A stretch of 64,000 nucleotides of DNA, from the NCBI GenBank assembly GCA_016742275.1, contig JACVCD010000002.1, forward strand, positions 1-64,000. The letters run 5' to 3'. Every line of letters starts with the position of its first letter. The first letter of the stretch is position 1. This stretch comes from Gemmatimonadaceae bacterium (lineage in GTDB: Bacteria > Gemmatimonadota > Gemmatimonadetes > Gemmatimonadales > Gemmatimonadaceae). Positions 37,516-46,101 of the stretch are shown piece by piece. Below the pieces are notes generated by a model. The model was not told where the DNA came from and made no database searches. It saw nothing but the letters and a program-made list of their open reading frames with translations. A program made the translations under genes and the position numbers.

Positions 37516-38991
37516 TCAACCGCCGGTGAAGCCAAAGCGGCGACCGAGTTCGCCCAGATTGCCGAAGCGCTGATTGACGATGGTGTTGTAGATCGAGCCG
37601 AAGGTGTAGCCCATGCCCACATTCAGGTTGTAGCGGAAGTTCGTCTGCAGCTGCTGGCGTTGTGTGAGGATGTCGCTTTCCGAGAGCGCTGAGCCGGCAA
37701 TGTAGATCTGGTCGCGGACGCGGGACGCCGAGCCACGCATGTTGAGGCTGAAGCCACGACCCAGTCGCAGATCCACGAAACCAGAGAGCGTGACGTGATT
37801 GCGGTTCATGTCGTGGAGATACTGCGACCCTTCGAGCGTCAGATTGGTGTTGCCCCACTTCTGACGCTGATTGAGCGAGAGTAGCAGCGTGTGATTGAAT
37901 CGCGTTTCCTCTTCCTGTGCGAAAATGGTTTCGCGGTAGTACGAGTAATAGTTGGGGCCAACGTAGTAGAGTGCCGTGAGCTGACGACGGGTGGCTTCGC
38001 TCCACGGGAAGTAGTTGTACTCGACCGCCGGCGAAACACGCAGCGCGAGTTTCTGGTTGAGCACTTCGCTGAAGCCGGCCGATACTTTCACACCGGCGGT
38101 CCAGTGATTGTTGATGGTGCGACCGAACAAAGCATTGGTGTTGGCCGCGCGCTGCAGCACGATCACCGAAACCGTGTCACGTACTGCGGGATTGGTGGCA
38201 TTCGTCTGCAGGATCTTGAAATCGCGTTCGTTGTAACTGCCGGTGGCACCGAGATTGATCTTCCACTTCTCGGTCGTCCGCGCCGCAGACAGCGTGGATG
38301 AGAGATTGGTGGTCTTCACCAACTGCTCACCGGTCGCGTTGACGTTGCCATCGATACGATAGAGCCAGAGGTTCCAGCGATCCTTCACGGCCTTGGCGTT
38401 GAGCGCCGGTGCGATGATTCCCGGTGCAAGTCCGACACGCATGCGTGTCGCAATGGGTGTGCGCGCGACATAGGGCGCGAGGCCGAGCTGGAATGTGCGC
38501 AGGAGATCGCGACGTACAACGTCGTCCGCATCATTGGGCAACGTGGCGACCACCAGCGTATCGGTCTTGCCGGTGTACTGCTTCTGGCCAAGGAAGTTGA
38601 TGGTGATCTGTCGACCGCCATTGGCAGCATTCAGGCTCGTGAGCAGCAGATGCACATCGCTGTCGAAGCGATCGCGCACCCAGTTCACGAATCCCATTTC
38701 CTGCACGAAGAAGGTGCGATCGCATCCGCGGACGCCGCCCTGACAATCCAGGAAGACGCGCAGCGACTGTTGCAGCAGACTATCGGGAAGGACCTCGGTG
38801 ATCGGCGGGCCGGCTGGGCGACGCGAATTGGCTGCCGCTGCTCCTGCGCCACCGGGTGCACCCGGTGCACCGACCGGTCCACCGGCAGGTGGTCCTCCAA
38901 CTGGCGGCCCCCCGGCCGATTGCGCTTGGAGAATGGCGGGGGCAGCCGAAAAGGCCGCTCCGACAATGAGCGACAAGCATGACAAGCGCAT
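37516..38991 (-). CDS. Exported outer membrane beta-barrel protein
   Basis: This 491-residue protein has a signal peptide (MRLSCLSLIVGAAFSAAPAI, cleaved near LQAQS) and then an unusual Gly/Pro-rich linker (about 25-55, GGPPVGGPPAGGPVGAPG). A conserved N-terminal part with two Cys (DCQGGVRGCDRTFF) follows. The rest shows alternating strands typical of a large barrel, closing with YTFGSIYNTIVNQRFGNLG. Proteins of this kind are common in Gemmatimonadota but have no assigned function. It lies downstream of the FecR-like gene on the same strand, with a hairpin between. The start at 38991 is chosen for the signal; an ATG at 39081 would precede it by 30 residues. Confidence 0.65.
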   Translation of the reverse strand: MRLSCLSLIVGAAFSAAPAILQAQSAGGPPVGGPPAGGPVGAPGAPGGAGAAAANSRRPAGPPITEVLPDSLLQQSLRVFLDCQGGVRGCDRTFFVQEMGFVNWVRDRFDSDVHLLLTSLNAANGGRQITINFLGQKQYTGKTDTLVVATLPNDADDVVRRDLLRTFQLGLAPYVARTPIATRMRVGLAPGIIAPALNAKAVKDRWNLWLYRIDGNVNATGEQLVKTTNLSSTLSAARTTEKWKINLGATGSYNERDFKILQTNATNPAVRDTVSVIVLQRAANTNALFGRTINNHWTAGVKVSAGFSEVLNQKLALRVSPAVEYNYFPWSEATRRQLTALYYVGPNYYSYYRETIFAQEEETRFNHTLLLSLNQRQKWGNTNLTLEGSQYLHDMNRNHVTLSGFVDLRLGRGFSLNMRGSASRVRDQIYIAGSALSESDILTQRQQLQTNFRYNLNVGMGYTFGSIYNTIVNQRFGNLGELGRRFGFTGG

Positions 38992-39141
38992 GAGGTGCGG
39001 GGGGGAAATCGTCGGGAGGGAGGGGAGGGCCGCAGGGGCCACCGGCGAGGCGGGCGTGATATCTCGCACACCCGCGTGCAATTACGCATGAGCATTCCAG
39101 TTTGTTAATCCTGGATTGAGCTTGTACTGACCTCCGGTGTG

Positions 39142-39172
39142 GCAGGGCGCCTCTAGCTGTGAGGCGCCCTGC
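39142..39172 (-). terminator. Perfect 12-bp stem after the FecR-like gene
   Basis: Arms gcagggcgcctc and gaggcgccctgc pair over 12 bp around a 7-base loop, 25 bases past the stop of the FecR-like gene on the minus strand. No U-tract follows on that strand, so it is a terminator-like element rather than a classical intrinsic terminator. Confidence 0.6.
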
Positions 39173-39196
39173 TCCCAAATCCCCCGCGTTGTTCCA

Positions 39197-40474
39197 CTAA
39201 CGGGAAATTGTCGCCTTGGTGACCGGCGGCGGAGACGAGACGAATTCAATGCGGTCATTTTTACCGAACTGAATCATCAACCCTGCCGCCTGGGTGAGTG
39301 CACTGGTCGCGTCGCCGCTCGAGGTGAGTCCCACCCGCATCGATACCGGACGGTCCAGCACACTGTTGTCGGCTATCGCCGCGTTGATACCGAACCAGCG
39401 CACGAGTTCGGGGACGGCCACACGAAGCGGGGTGTTGGCAAACACGATGCTATCCCGTGTCCAGGCCAGCGCCACATCACGGGCCAATGAATCAAGCGTC
39501 AGGATCTGACCATCAGGTGTGTAGCGCACCGCGCGACCGGCCACGAGGTCTTCGGTCTTTCCGGTCTCGCGATTGCGCAGTTCCACCGTGCCCTCGGTTA
39601 CTTCAAGCACGCTACCAGCTTCGCCCGGGAAGTGCCGCACCGTAAAGACGGTGCCGCGCGCGGTGAGTGTCATGCCACCCGTGCGCACGGCGAATGGCAG
39701 ACCACGCGGATTGGTGGCGTTGGGGTCCACAGCGAAGGTTGCCGTGCCTTCGAGTTCGATGGTGCGGAGCGAGTTTCCGAATGCGGCCGGCACACGCAGA
39801 CGCGTAGCGGATCCCATCGTCGTGCGCGTTCCGTCGCGCAACGTGAGTGCGCCACGCTGTCCGTTGCCCGACGACAGTACCTGTGTCTCCCCACTCTTGA
39901 GCGCCGTGTCGACTGCGGAATCGCCGCCCACTCGATCGAGCAGGCGTTGTCCATAGATGATGACCAGCGCACCGGCAATGGCGAACAGTCCGTACATCAA
40001 CCAGCGTGGTCGATCCACGACGCGCTCCACATGCTCCTTGGCGTGGGCACGCTTGGCGGCACGTGCTTCTTCTACTGCCGCTTGGTGATCGACCGGTGTG
40101 TGCAGTGCTTGCATCAATGATTGCACGGCTTCGTCGACCGTAGCGACCGATACATGGGATTTCACCTGCCCGTGTCGGTGATGCAGCGTGGCATGCTTGC
40201 GATGCTGCACCTGCGCTTCGTGACGCACCGCTTCTTCAAGAAATGCAGCCAGTGCGGTGGGATTCTGAAAGCGCTCATGTGATTCCCACGCATCGAGCAT
40301 GGCCTGATGCGCCACTTTGCCTCGATAGTGCTCGAGCTCAGGGCCCAGTTCCTCGCGCGCCATGTCGAGCATGCCATCGTATTCGTGACGATACAGCGTC
40401 ATGAGCGCGTTCTCATCGCCGCTCGCGAACCGCGCAACAAGCGCTGGTTCCGGGGTGGGGAGTACGACCGTCAT
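39197..40474 (-). CDS. Sigma-70 region 2-like / FecR fusion membrane protein
   Basis: This 425-residue protein joins three parts. Residues 10-95 align by eye with sigma-70 region 2 of ECF factors (LVARFASGDENALMTLYRHE, then QAMLDAWESHERFQNPTALA), but no region 4 follows. A basic, His-rich linker leads to one membrane segment at about 158-178. A FecR domain lies at about 205-320 (LRDGTRTTMGSATRLRVP, VEGTVELRNRETGKTEDL), then an STN-like C-terminus at about 340-420. FecR proteins normally pair with a separate ECF sigma factor; here a partial one is fused. The start is set by gaggagg five bases before ATG 40474. It is divergent from the DUF839 gene. Confidence 0.8.
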   Translation of the reverse strand: MTVVLPTPEPALVARFASGDENALMTLYRHEYDGMLDMAREELGPELEHYRGKVAHQAMLDAWESHERFQNPTALAAFLEEAVRHEAQVQHRKHATLHHRHGQVKSHVSVATVDEAVQSLMQALHTPVDHQAAVEEARAAKRAHAKEHVERVVDRPRWLMYGLFAIAGALVIIYGQRLLDRVGGDSAVDTALKSGETQVLSSGNGQRGALTLRDGTRTTMGSATRLRVPAAFGNSLRTIELEGTATFAVDPNATNPRGLPFAVRTGGMTLTARGTVFTVRHFPGEAGSVLEVTEGTVELRNRETGKTEDLVAGRAVRYTPDGQILTLDSLARDVALAWTRDSIVFANTPLRVAVPELVRWFGINAAIADNSVLDRPVSMRVGLTSSGDATSALTQAAGLMIQFGKNDRIEFVSSPPPVTKATISR

Positions 40475-40835
40475 CGGTTCCTCCTCGCCGCACGTCGTGC
40501 GGCAGGCACGGTGCACACCAGCAGGACCCGCAGGCACGTGGTCCCGCATGCCCTTAGACACTGGTGCGGCCAGAACGGATGCGCAAACGGAAATCCCTGA
40601 CATGTCACATGACGCATCACACAGGTCGTGTGGATTTCTGTGGTCGAGTTTGCCGACTACGGCTGTTGTTCGCATGGGTGCGGAGATTTCCACGCATCGG
40701 CACAATCGCGACCAATCGTTGACGTCGCCGTGACGTGATGGTGGCGGCTCCGTCGCCGGCGTGCGCGTACGTCCCGCGTCGCGCCCGGCCCACGATGTGT
40801 CCGGTGCGCATTCCTTCAGCCGCTGTCAATCGACC
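40475..40835. other. Divergent intergenic region
   Basis: This 361-base gap separates the sigma2-like/FecR gene from the DUF839 lipoprotein gene. It must hold promoters for both. I see one candidate inverted repeat (gaaatcc near 40590 and ggatttc near 40632) and GC-rich stretches, but no convincing -35/-10 pair, no tRNA and no extra coding region. Confidence 0.5.
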
Positions 40836-42302
40836 ATGCGCACTCCATTCAATGTCAGCCGTTCGGCTCTCCTCGCCGTGTGCGGACTGACACTCGCCGC
40901 CTGCGGCGATGACAACTCTACCGGCGGCACCCGCATCGATCCGGTGCCGCTCACCAACAAGTCGGTCACACCGGTGCTGGTGAAGTCGCTCGTGTCCGGC
41001 GTCGAGATCTACAGTCTCATTAGCTCGGATGACCGTTTGCCGGGCTCGCCGAATTTCACGTTCGGCGGATCGGCTGACGGTGCGGGCTTTCTGCGCAACA
41101 CCGATGGCTCATTCACCATGCTGGTGAATCACGAAGACAACTTCTCTGTGTCGCGCATCCGGTTCGACAAGACGTTGACGCCGATTTCCGGCGACTACGT
41201 CGTGAACTCCACGGCTGGTCGTTACCGCCTGTGCTCGGCCACCATGGCGAATCCGGAAGTGCACGGCTTTGGCCCGCTCTTCATCACCGCGGGTGAAAGC
41301 AGTGAAGAGTCGGAGATTCTGGCGGTCGATCCGACAGGCGCCGCGAATACGCCGCGCTATCTCTCGGCGTTTGGCCGATTCAATACGGAAAATGCGGTGC
41401 CACTCACCAAGGACGCATTCCCCGGCCGCACGGTCGTTGTGATTGGTGACGACGATTCGAGCGCAGAAGGTGGTCAGGTGGCGATGTATCTCACCAACAC
41501 CGTTGGTGATCTCGACAATGGCAGTCTGTATGTGCTCTCGCGTTCCGACAACAACGTGCGTGAGCGTGACATGGTGGTCGGACAGACGTACCAGGTCGAG
41601 TTCCGCCAGATCCAGAATCAGAAGACGCTAACCGGCCGTCAGATCAATCAGGTTGGCGCCACGCTGAATGCGATCCAGTTCTCGCGCGTGGAAGACGTCG
41701 ACTACCGCAAGGGATCGGCCACCAACAATCGCGAGATCTACTTCATTGCCACCGGCCAGAACAACACCGGTGTCAATGCGGACTACAATCGCACGAAGTA
41801 TGGCCGTGCCTATCGTCTGCGTCTCGATGCGGCCAACCCGCTGCGCGGCACGCTGGAAGTGATTGCGGATGGTGACGACAAATCGCCGACGAATGCCGCC
41901 CGTCTCTTCCAGAACCCCGACAACGTGTTTGTTGGTACGAACTACGTGTACATCCAGGAAGATGACAACGGCTACGGCGATGAAACGCACGACGCCTACA
42001 TCTGGCAGTACAACATTGCGACGCGTGAACTCAAGCCGGTGCTTGAGCTGGATCATCGTCGTACGGCGGCCGATGCGGCGATCTACAATGCCGTCGGTGC
42101 ACGTCCCGCAGGCAAGGCGGGTTGGGAATACGGATCGCTGACCGATGTGTCCACGGAACTTGGCCAGAATGACACGTTCATTCTCGCGCTGCAGCCGCAC
42201 TCGTGGCGCGCAGACAAGTATCTCGGCGTGGACGGTGGCACCGTGCGTCCGACCGAGAACCAGGCCAGCATGCTGGTCATCGTGAAGGGCCTGCCGCGCT
42301 AA
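40836..42302 (+). CDS. DUF839/PhoX-like exported lipoprotein
   Basis: This 488-residue lipoprotein has a signal MRTPFNVSRSALLAVCGLTL ending in LAACGDD. The mature part resembles the PhoX-like (DUF839) beta-propeller fold, with LVNHEDNFSVSRI, VEDVDYRKGSATNN, FQNPDNVFVGTNYVYIQEDD and GDETHDAYIWQYN, where acidic and His residues could bind Ca or Fe as in PhoX. It is a lipoprotein, unlike Tat-exported PhoX. Whether it is a phosphatase cannot be said; key PhoX residues would have to be checked. It is 13 bases before the cytochrome peroxidase gene and probably co-transcribed with it. Confidence 0.78.
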   Translation: MRTPFNVSRSALLAVCGLTLAACGDDNSTGGTRIDPVPLTNKSVTPVLVKSLVSGVEIYSLISSDDRLPGSPNFTFGGSADGAGFLRNTDGSFTMLVNHEDNFSVSRIRFDKTLTPISGDYVVNSTAGRYRLCSATMANPEVHGFGPLFITAGESSEESEILAVDPTGAANTPRYLSAFGRFNTENAVPLTKDAFPGRTVVVIGDDDSSAEGGQVAMYLTNTVGDLDNGSLYVLSRSDNNVRERDMVVGQTYQVEFRQIQNQKTLTGRQINQVGATLNAIQFSRVEDVDYRKGSATNNREIYFIATGQNNTGVNADYNRTKYGRAYRLRLDAANPLRGTLEVIADGDDKSPTNAARLFQNPDNVFVGTNYVYIQEDDNGYGDETHDAYIWQYNIATRELKPVLELDHRRTAADAAIYNAVGARPAGKAGWEYGSLTDVSTELGQNDTFILALQPHSWRADKYLGVDGGTVRPTENQASMLVIVKGLPR

Positions 42303-42315
42303 TTGCAGGAATACT

Positions 42316-44214
42316 GTGAAACATTCGTTTGTTGTTGCTGGGCTGACCCTGCTCCTTGCGGCGTGTGCCGCGGGGAGCGATGGGTCGGCGTCTGATTCGT
42401 CGGGTGGCAATGCGTTGGCCACGGTGGCCGATGCGCCGCAGCCTCGCGCTGCGGCCGCAGTGGTGATCTGGCGTGATGCGGTGGATACGCTTGCGGTCCG
42501 GCTCGATACGCTCGATGCCGCGGCACGTCGGATCAATGGTTCCGGTGCCGATGTACAGATCGCCGAGACACGTCAGGCTTTCATGGCGGCACGTGAAGCA
42601 TTCAAGCACGCTGAAGTGGCGCTCGAGTACTATGCGCCAAGTACAGCACGTAGCATGAATGGTCCGGCGCTACCGGAAGTCGAAGAGAATGAAGGACCGG
42701 AAGCGGTGTTTCCGCCCACAGGATTTCAGGTGGTGGAAGAAATTCTCTATAGTGAGGATCCCACCGCAGAACGCGAGACCCTGGTGCAGGAAACGCGTGT
42801 ACTCACGCAGTTGGCAACACGCGCGCAGGTCATGCTGGCACCGCAATACACGACCGACGATCGGGTGTGGGATGCGGTGAAGCTTGAGCTGGCACGTATC
42901 GTCTCACTTGGATTGACCGGGTTCGATTCTCCCGTGGCCGGTCATGGACTGATTGAAGCACGGTCCGCGTTGGTTGGCATGACGCGAACGTTGGCTCCCT
43001 ATCGTGATAATGCGTCCATTTCGTGGGCGCGCGTGGACTCTCTGCTGGCCATTGCGTACACGCTGTTGGGTTCGGGAGAGTCGCGTGATGCGTTTGATCA
43101 CTTCGCCTTTCTTGCCGATGTCGCGCATCCACTCGCACGCGAGCTGCAGCGCGTGCGCAATGCGCTGACGATCGGAGTGCCAACCGAACGGCGGGCATTT
43201 CGCGTTGAGGCGGCGTCGTTGTTCGACTCCACGGCTTTCGACGCGATGGCCTTTGCTCCGGTTGGCGCGCGGGAGGCAACAGCTCCGCAGGTTGCGCTGG
43301 GACGTCAGCTCTTTCGCGATACGCGCTTGTCAGGCGATGGTACGCGTGCGTGCAGCAGCTGCCATGTCCCCGAGCGTGCGTTCACCGACGGACGCGTGAC
43401 CAACACCGCCCGAGGTGGTTCACCACTGGCCCGCAATACGCCCACGGTGATCAACAGCGGTCTTCAGTGGGGCAGTTTTGCGGATCTGCGCACCACCTAC
43501 CTGGAAGATCAGGTCACTGACGTCGTGGAAAACGTGGACGAGATGCACGGCAGTCTCGCACAGGTGGCTACTGTGTTGGCGCGTGACTCTGTGCTCACTT
43601 CGCAGTTTCGCGCGGCATTTTCTGCATCCGATACCTCATCAGCTTCGGCTGTAACAGTGCCTCGCATCAAACAGTCGCTTGCCGCCTATCAGCGGTCGTT
43701 GTCACGTCTCAATGCGCCGATCGATCGTGCGCTGCGGGGCGACGTTTCGGTGCTGTCAGCCGATGCGCGGGCCGGCTTCAATGTGTTCGTGGGCAAAGCC
43801 AAGTGTGCAACCTGCCACTTTTTGCCGCTCACCAATGGCACTGTGCCCCCGATGTATCAGAAGACCGAAGTCGAGGTGCTGGGTGTGCCAAAGAAGGTTG
43901 CCACGACACATGCCACGCTCGATCCGGACGAGGGGCGATATCGTCTCACGCGAGCTGAGCCACATCGCTACGCATTCCGTACGCCGGGGCTTCGCAATAT
44001 CGCGTTGACGGCGCCGTACATGCACAATGGTGCGTATCCCACACTCGAGTCCGTGATCGATTTCTACGATCGTGGCGGCGGTGCAGGTATCGGCATCACA
44101 CTCGATCATCAGACATTGCCGCCGGACAAGCTGAATCTTACGCCACGCGAGAAGCTGGTACTGCGTCGCTTTCTCGAATCATTGACGGACACAACAGGAA
44201 CGCTGGCGCGTTAA
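42316..44214 (+). CDS. Di-heme cytochrome c peroxidase (MauG/CcpA family) with imelysin-like N-terminal domain
   Basis: This 632-residue lipoprotein (lipobox LLAACAAG) has an N-terminal helical domain at about 45-290, with VWRD-type start AVVIWRDAVDTLAVRLD, AFKHAEVALEYYAP and FPPTGFQVVEEILY, that resembles imelysin-like domains fused to peroxidases in Bacteroidota. The C-terminal peroxidase (about 320-625) has two heme c sites, CSSCH near 346 and CATCH near 497, plus VPPMYQKTEVEVLGVP and PYMHNGAYPTLESVIDFYD. It would reduce peroxide in the periplasm using cytochrome c. The start is GTG with gcagga five bases upstream. It is in one unit with the DUF839 gene. Confidence 0.88.
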   Translation: MKHSFVVAGLTLLLAACAAGSDGSASDSSGGNALATVADAPQPRAAAAVVIWRDAVDTLAVRLDTLDAAARRINGSGADVQIAETRQAFMAAREAFKHAEVALEYYAPSTARSMNGPALPEVEENEGPEAVFPPTGFQVVEEILYSEDPTAERETLVQETRVLTQLATRAQVMLAPQYTTDDRVWDAVKLELARIVSLGLTGFDSPVAGHGLIEARSALVGMTRTLAPYRDNASISWARVDSLLAIAYTLLGSGESRDAFDHFAFLADVAHPLARELQRVRNALTIGVPTERRAFRVEAASLFDSTAFDAMAFAPVGAREATAPQVALGRQLFRDTRLSGDGTRACSSCHVPERAFTDGRVTNTARGGSPLARNTPTVINSGLQWGSFADLRTTYLEDQVTDVVENVDEMHGSLAQVATVLARDSVLTSQFRAAFSASDTSSASAVTVPRIKQSLAAYQRSLSRLNAPIDRALRGDVSVLSADARAGFNVFVGKAKCATCHFLPLTNGTVPPMYQKTEVEVLGVPKKVATTHATLDPDEGRYRLTRAEPHRYAFRTPGLRNIALTAPYMHNGAYPTLESVIDFYDRGGGAGIGITLDHQTLPPDKLNLTPREKLVLRRFLESLTDTTGTLAR

Positions 44215-44277
44215 GAGCAAAAGGGTGGCGTGATGTCAGGCAAATCCGCATGGTATGCGTGGTCGGCCTGAGGCATA

Positions 44278-44307
44278 GTGGGGTATCTCCATTTCCAGGT
44301 ACCCCAC
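44278..44307 (+). promoter_or_regulatory. Leader hairpin directly before the usp ribosome binding site
   Basis: Eight-base perfect arms (gtggggta and taccccac) enclose a 14-base loop. The next base begins aaggagg, the ribosome binding site of the universal stress gene (44308-44314). The hairpin could modulate translation or end an upstream transcript; the rest of the gap (44215-44277) is featureless. Confidence 0.45.
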
Positions 44308-44319
44308 AAGGAGGACGCC

Positions 44320-45627
44320 ATGACTGCTCCCCGCAGCGTCGGACCTCGCAGCGTCGAGGATCTGCGCCTCACTTTCGAGGCCACCCGTACACCACGTGGA
44401 CCGCTGATGTTGGCGAGTGATGCGTCGGAAGCATCCGATGCGATCTTCCCTCTCGCCAGGGAATTGGCTGCACATTGTGATGCAGATGTTGAAGTGATCA
44501 GTGCTGTGCAACCAAACGCGTTGCCCACTTATGGATTCGAGGCACTGCCGTATCCGGCCATGCCTATGGCAGAGTTGTTGACCGAGCGCTCGCAGCAGAT
44601 TGCTGCGCAGGCGACGCGACAGTCGATCGGAGCCAATGAGTGGCCGATCACGATTCGTGTGGGTGATTCGGCGCGCGAAATCATTTCTGTGGCGCGTGAG
44701 CGCGACGCCCGACTGCTCGTTGTAGGTCGCGGTCGTCACGCATTGGTGGAACGTCTGTTCACCGGGGAGACCGTGCTACGCTTGCTGCAATTGGGGGACA
44801 CGCCGGTGTTTGCCGTGGATGCGCATCTCTCGCAGCTTCCGTCGCGCGTGATGATTGCCACGGATTTCAGCGTGTTCAGTATCTATGCTGCGCAGGTTGC
44901 ATTGGACTTCGTAGCGAAGAATGCCCAGGTGGAATTGGTGCACGTCGCCCCGTCGCTCAGCGAAACAGGTGCAGCGCTCAAGGAGTTTGCGACTGAATAC
45001 CGGAACCAGGCTGCGGCGAGTTTCACGGCGCTGATTGAGCGCATTCAGCGACCGGGGATGCAGTTCACGACGACATTGCTGGATGGACACCCAGGCAACC
45101 AGCTCGTCGCGCATCTGCGTGAACATCCTGCCGATCTCGTGGTGACAGCTACCCACGGGTACGGTTTTGTGCGTCGCATGATGCTGGGCAGTGTGGCGGC
45201 CACGCTCATTCGCCAGGCCCCGTGTTCTGTACTGTGCGTACCGGGCAGCGCGCGTACCCGGGCTGCAGCGCGCGCCAAGGCGGCCTCACGAACAGAGCGC
45301 ACGCTGATGCTGGCCGATGATCAGATCGCTGCGCAATTGGATGCATTCACGGAGCGTCACCGCGGTCGTGGCTGCTTCGTTGAAGTACACCAGCATGACA
45401 TCGGCGTGCAGCCCCTCGGTCACCATCTGCCATTGCAAGGCGTCACGTGGGAGTCCGACACGCGAAGCGTTGTGCTGATGTTCGGCAGCGATCATGTCGC
45501 TGGCGCACACTTGGCTCACGCCATTGGCGGTGTGCAGCAGGTCGCGATTCTCGTAGACGCGGAAGGCAACGATCAGATTCTCGAGCTGGCGTATCCGTCA
45601 GGAGAGACGCTGGTGGTGCTCGAGTAA
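44320..45627 (+). CDS. Tandem universal stress protein with C-terminal DUF5335-like domain
   Basis: This 435-residue protein has two UspA-like domains (about 20-160 and 165-300). The second keeps a typical nucleotide-binding loop GYGFVRRMMLGSVAATLIRQ followed by PCSVLCVPG. The first has the VVGRGRHALVERLF variant. Residues 320-435 form an extra domain (RTLMLADDQIAAQLDAF, ... GGVQQVAILVDAEGNDQILELAYP) that resembles DUF5335, which I have seen as a stand-alone protein. The start is set by a perfect aaggagg five bases before ATG 44320. Such proteins respond to oxygen or nutrient stress; it lies next to the cbb3 operon in convergent orientation. Confidence 0.85.
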   Translation: MTAPRSVGPRSVEDLRLTFEATRTPRGPLMLASDASEASDAIFPLARELAAHCDADVEVISAVQPNALPTYGFEALPYPAMPMAELLTERSQQIAAQATRQSIGANEWPITIRVGDSAREIISVARERDARLLVVGRGRHALVERLFTGETVLRLLQLGDTPVFAVDAHLSQLPSRVMIATDFSVFSIYAAQVALDFVAKNAQVELVHVAPSLSETGAALKEFATEYRNQAAASFTALIERIQRPGMQFTTTLLDGHPGNQLVAHLREHPADLVVTATHGYGFVRRMMLGSVAATLIRQAPCSVLCVPGSARTRAAARAKAASRTERTLMLADDQIAAQLDAFTERHRGRGCFVEVHQHDIGVQPLGHHLPLQGVTWESDTRSVVLMFGSDHVAGAHLAHAIGGVQQVAILVDAEGNDQILELAYPSGETLVVLE

Positions 45628-45641
45628 CTGCTGGTTCGTCG

Positions 45642-45863
45642 TCAGTCGCGTTTCGCGCGCGCGGCGGGTCCACCCAACGCATGCGCTCGCACATCATCCA
45701 TGATGCGCGCCATATCGGCTTCACAACTCGCACGTTCTTCCGGCGTCCACAGGTCGCGATTGGATGCGGCCCGGATGGTGGCCATCATTTCTTCGACCAG
45801 ATCGCGCAGACGGGCATTGCGGCGACGGTCGCTGTCCAGGGGAGGGAGGGAGGAGTCGCTCAT
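45642..45863 (-). CDS. Small acidic/basic helical protein of unknown function
   Basis: This 73-residue protein (MSDSSLPPLDSDRRRNARLR start) is mostly charged helix, with a central DLWTPEERASCEADMARIMD containing its one Cys. It lies at the end of the cbb3 cluster, 49 bases after ccoS and on the same strand. I recognise no family. Its composition is that of a real gene rather than a shadow, and no better reading frame covers the stretch. A longer frame up to 46031 overlaps ccoS out of frame and is not supported. Confidence 0.5.
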   Translation of the reverse strand: MSDSSLPPLDSDRRRNARLRDLVEEMMATIRAASNRDLWTPEERASCEADMARIMDDVRAHALGGPAARAKRD

Positions 45864-45912
45864 GGCCAGAATGTCGGGTGCGTCACAGCGCCCGACAAGG
45901 GGCCGGGCGAAA

Positions 45913-46071
45913 TCAGGGGCGTCGGGTCGCAGGGGGATCGTCGCCGAGTACCCGCATGGCCGGAGTGTCGAGGTCGTCGTACTGCCCGCTGCGCGCACTC
46001 CACACAAAGGCCAGTACGGCGACGGCCACAACCAGCAGCGCGAGTGGCAGAACGAGAAAGAGAACGCTCAT
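45913..46071 (-). CDS. ccoS: cbb3-type cytochrome oxidase assembly protein CcoS
   Basis: This 52-residue protein has one membrane helix at the start ([20 protein letters not shown]), followed by [20 protein letters not shown]. This is the CcoS signature: a single helix followed by W..xxGQ(Y/F)DDLDTPA. CcoS is needed with CcoI for copper and heme insertion into CcoN. It starts 30 bases after the ccoI stop, in the same operon. It is short and easily missed in automatic gene finding. Confidence 0.88.
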   Translation of the reverse strand: MSVLFLVLPLALLVVAVAVLAFVWSARSGQYDDLDTPAMRVLGDDPPATRRP

Positions 46072-46101
46072 GGGAAACTCATCAATGGGTCAACTGGTGG
46101 G

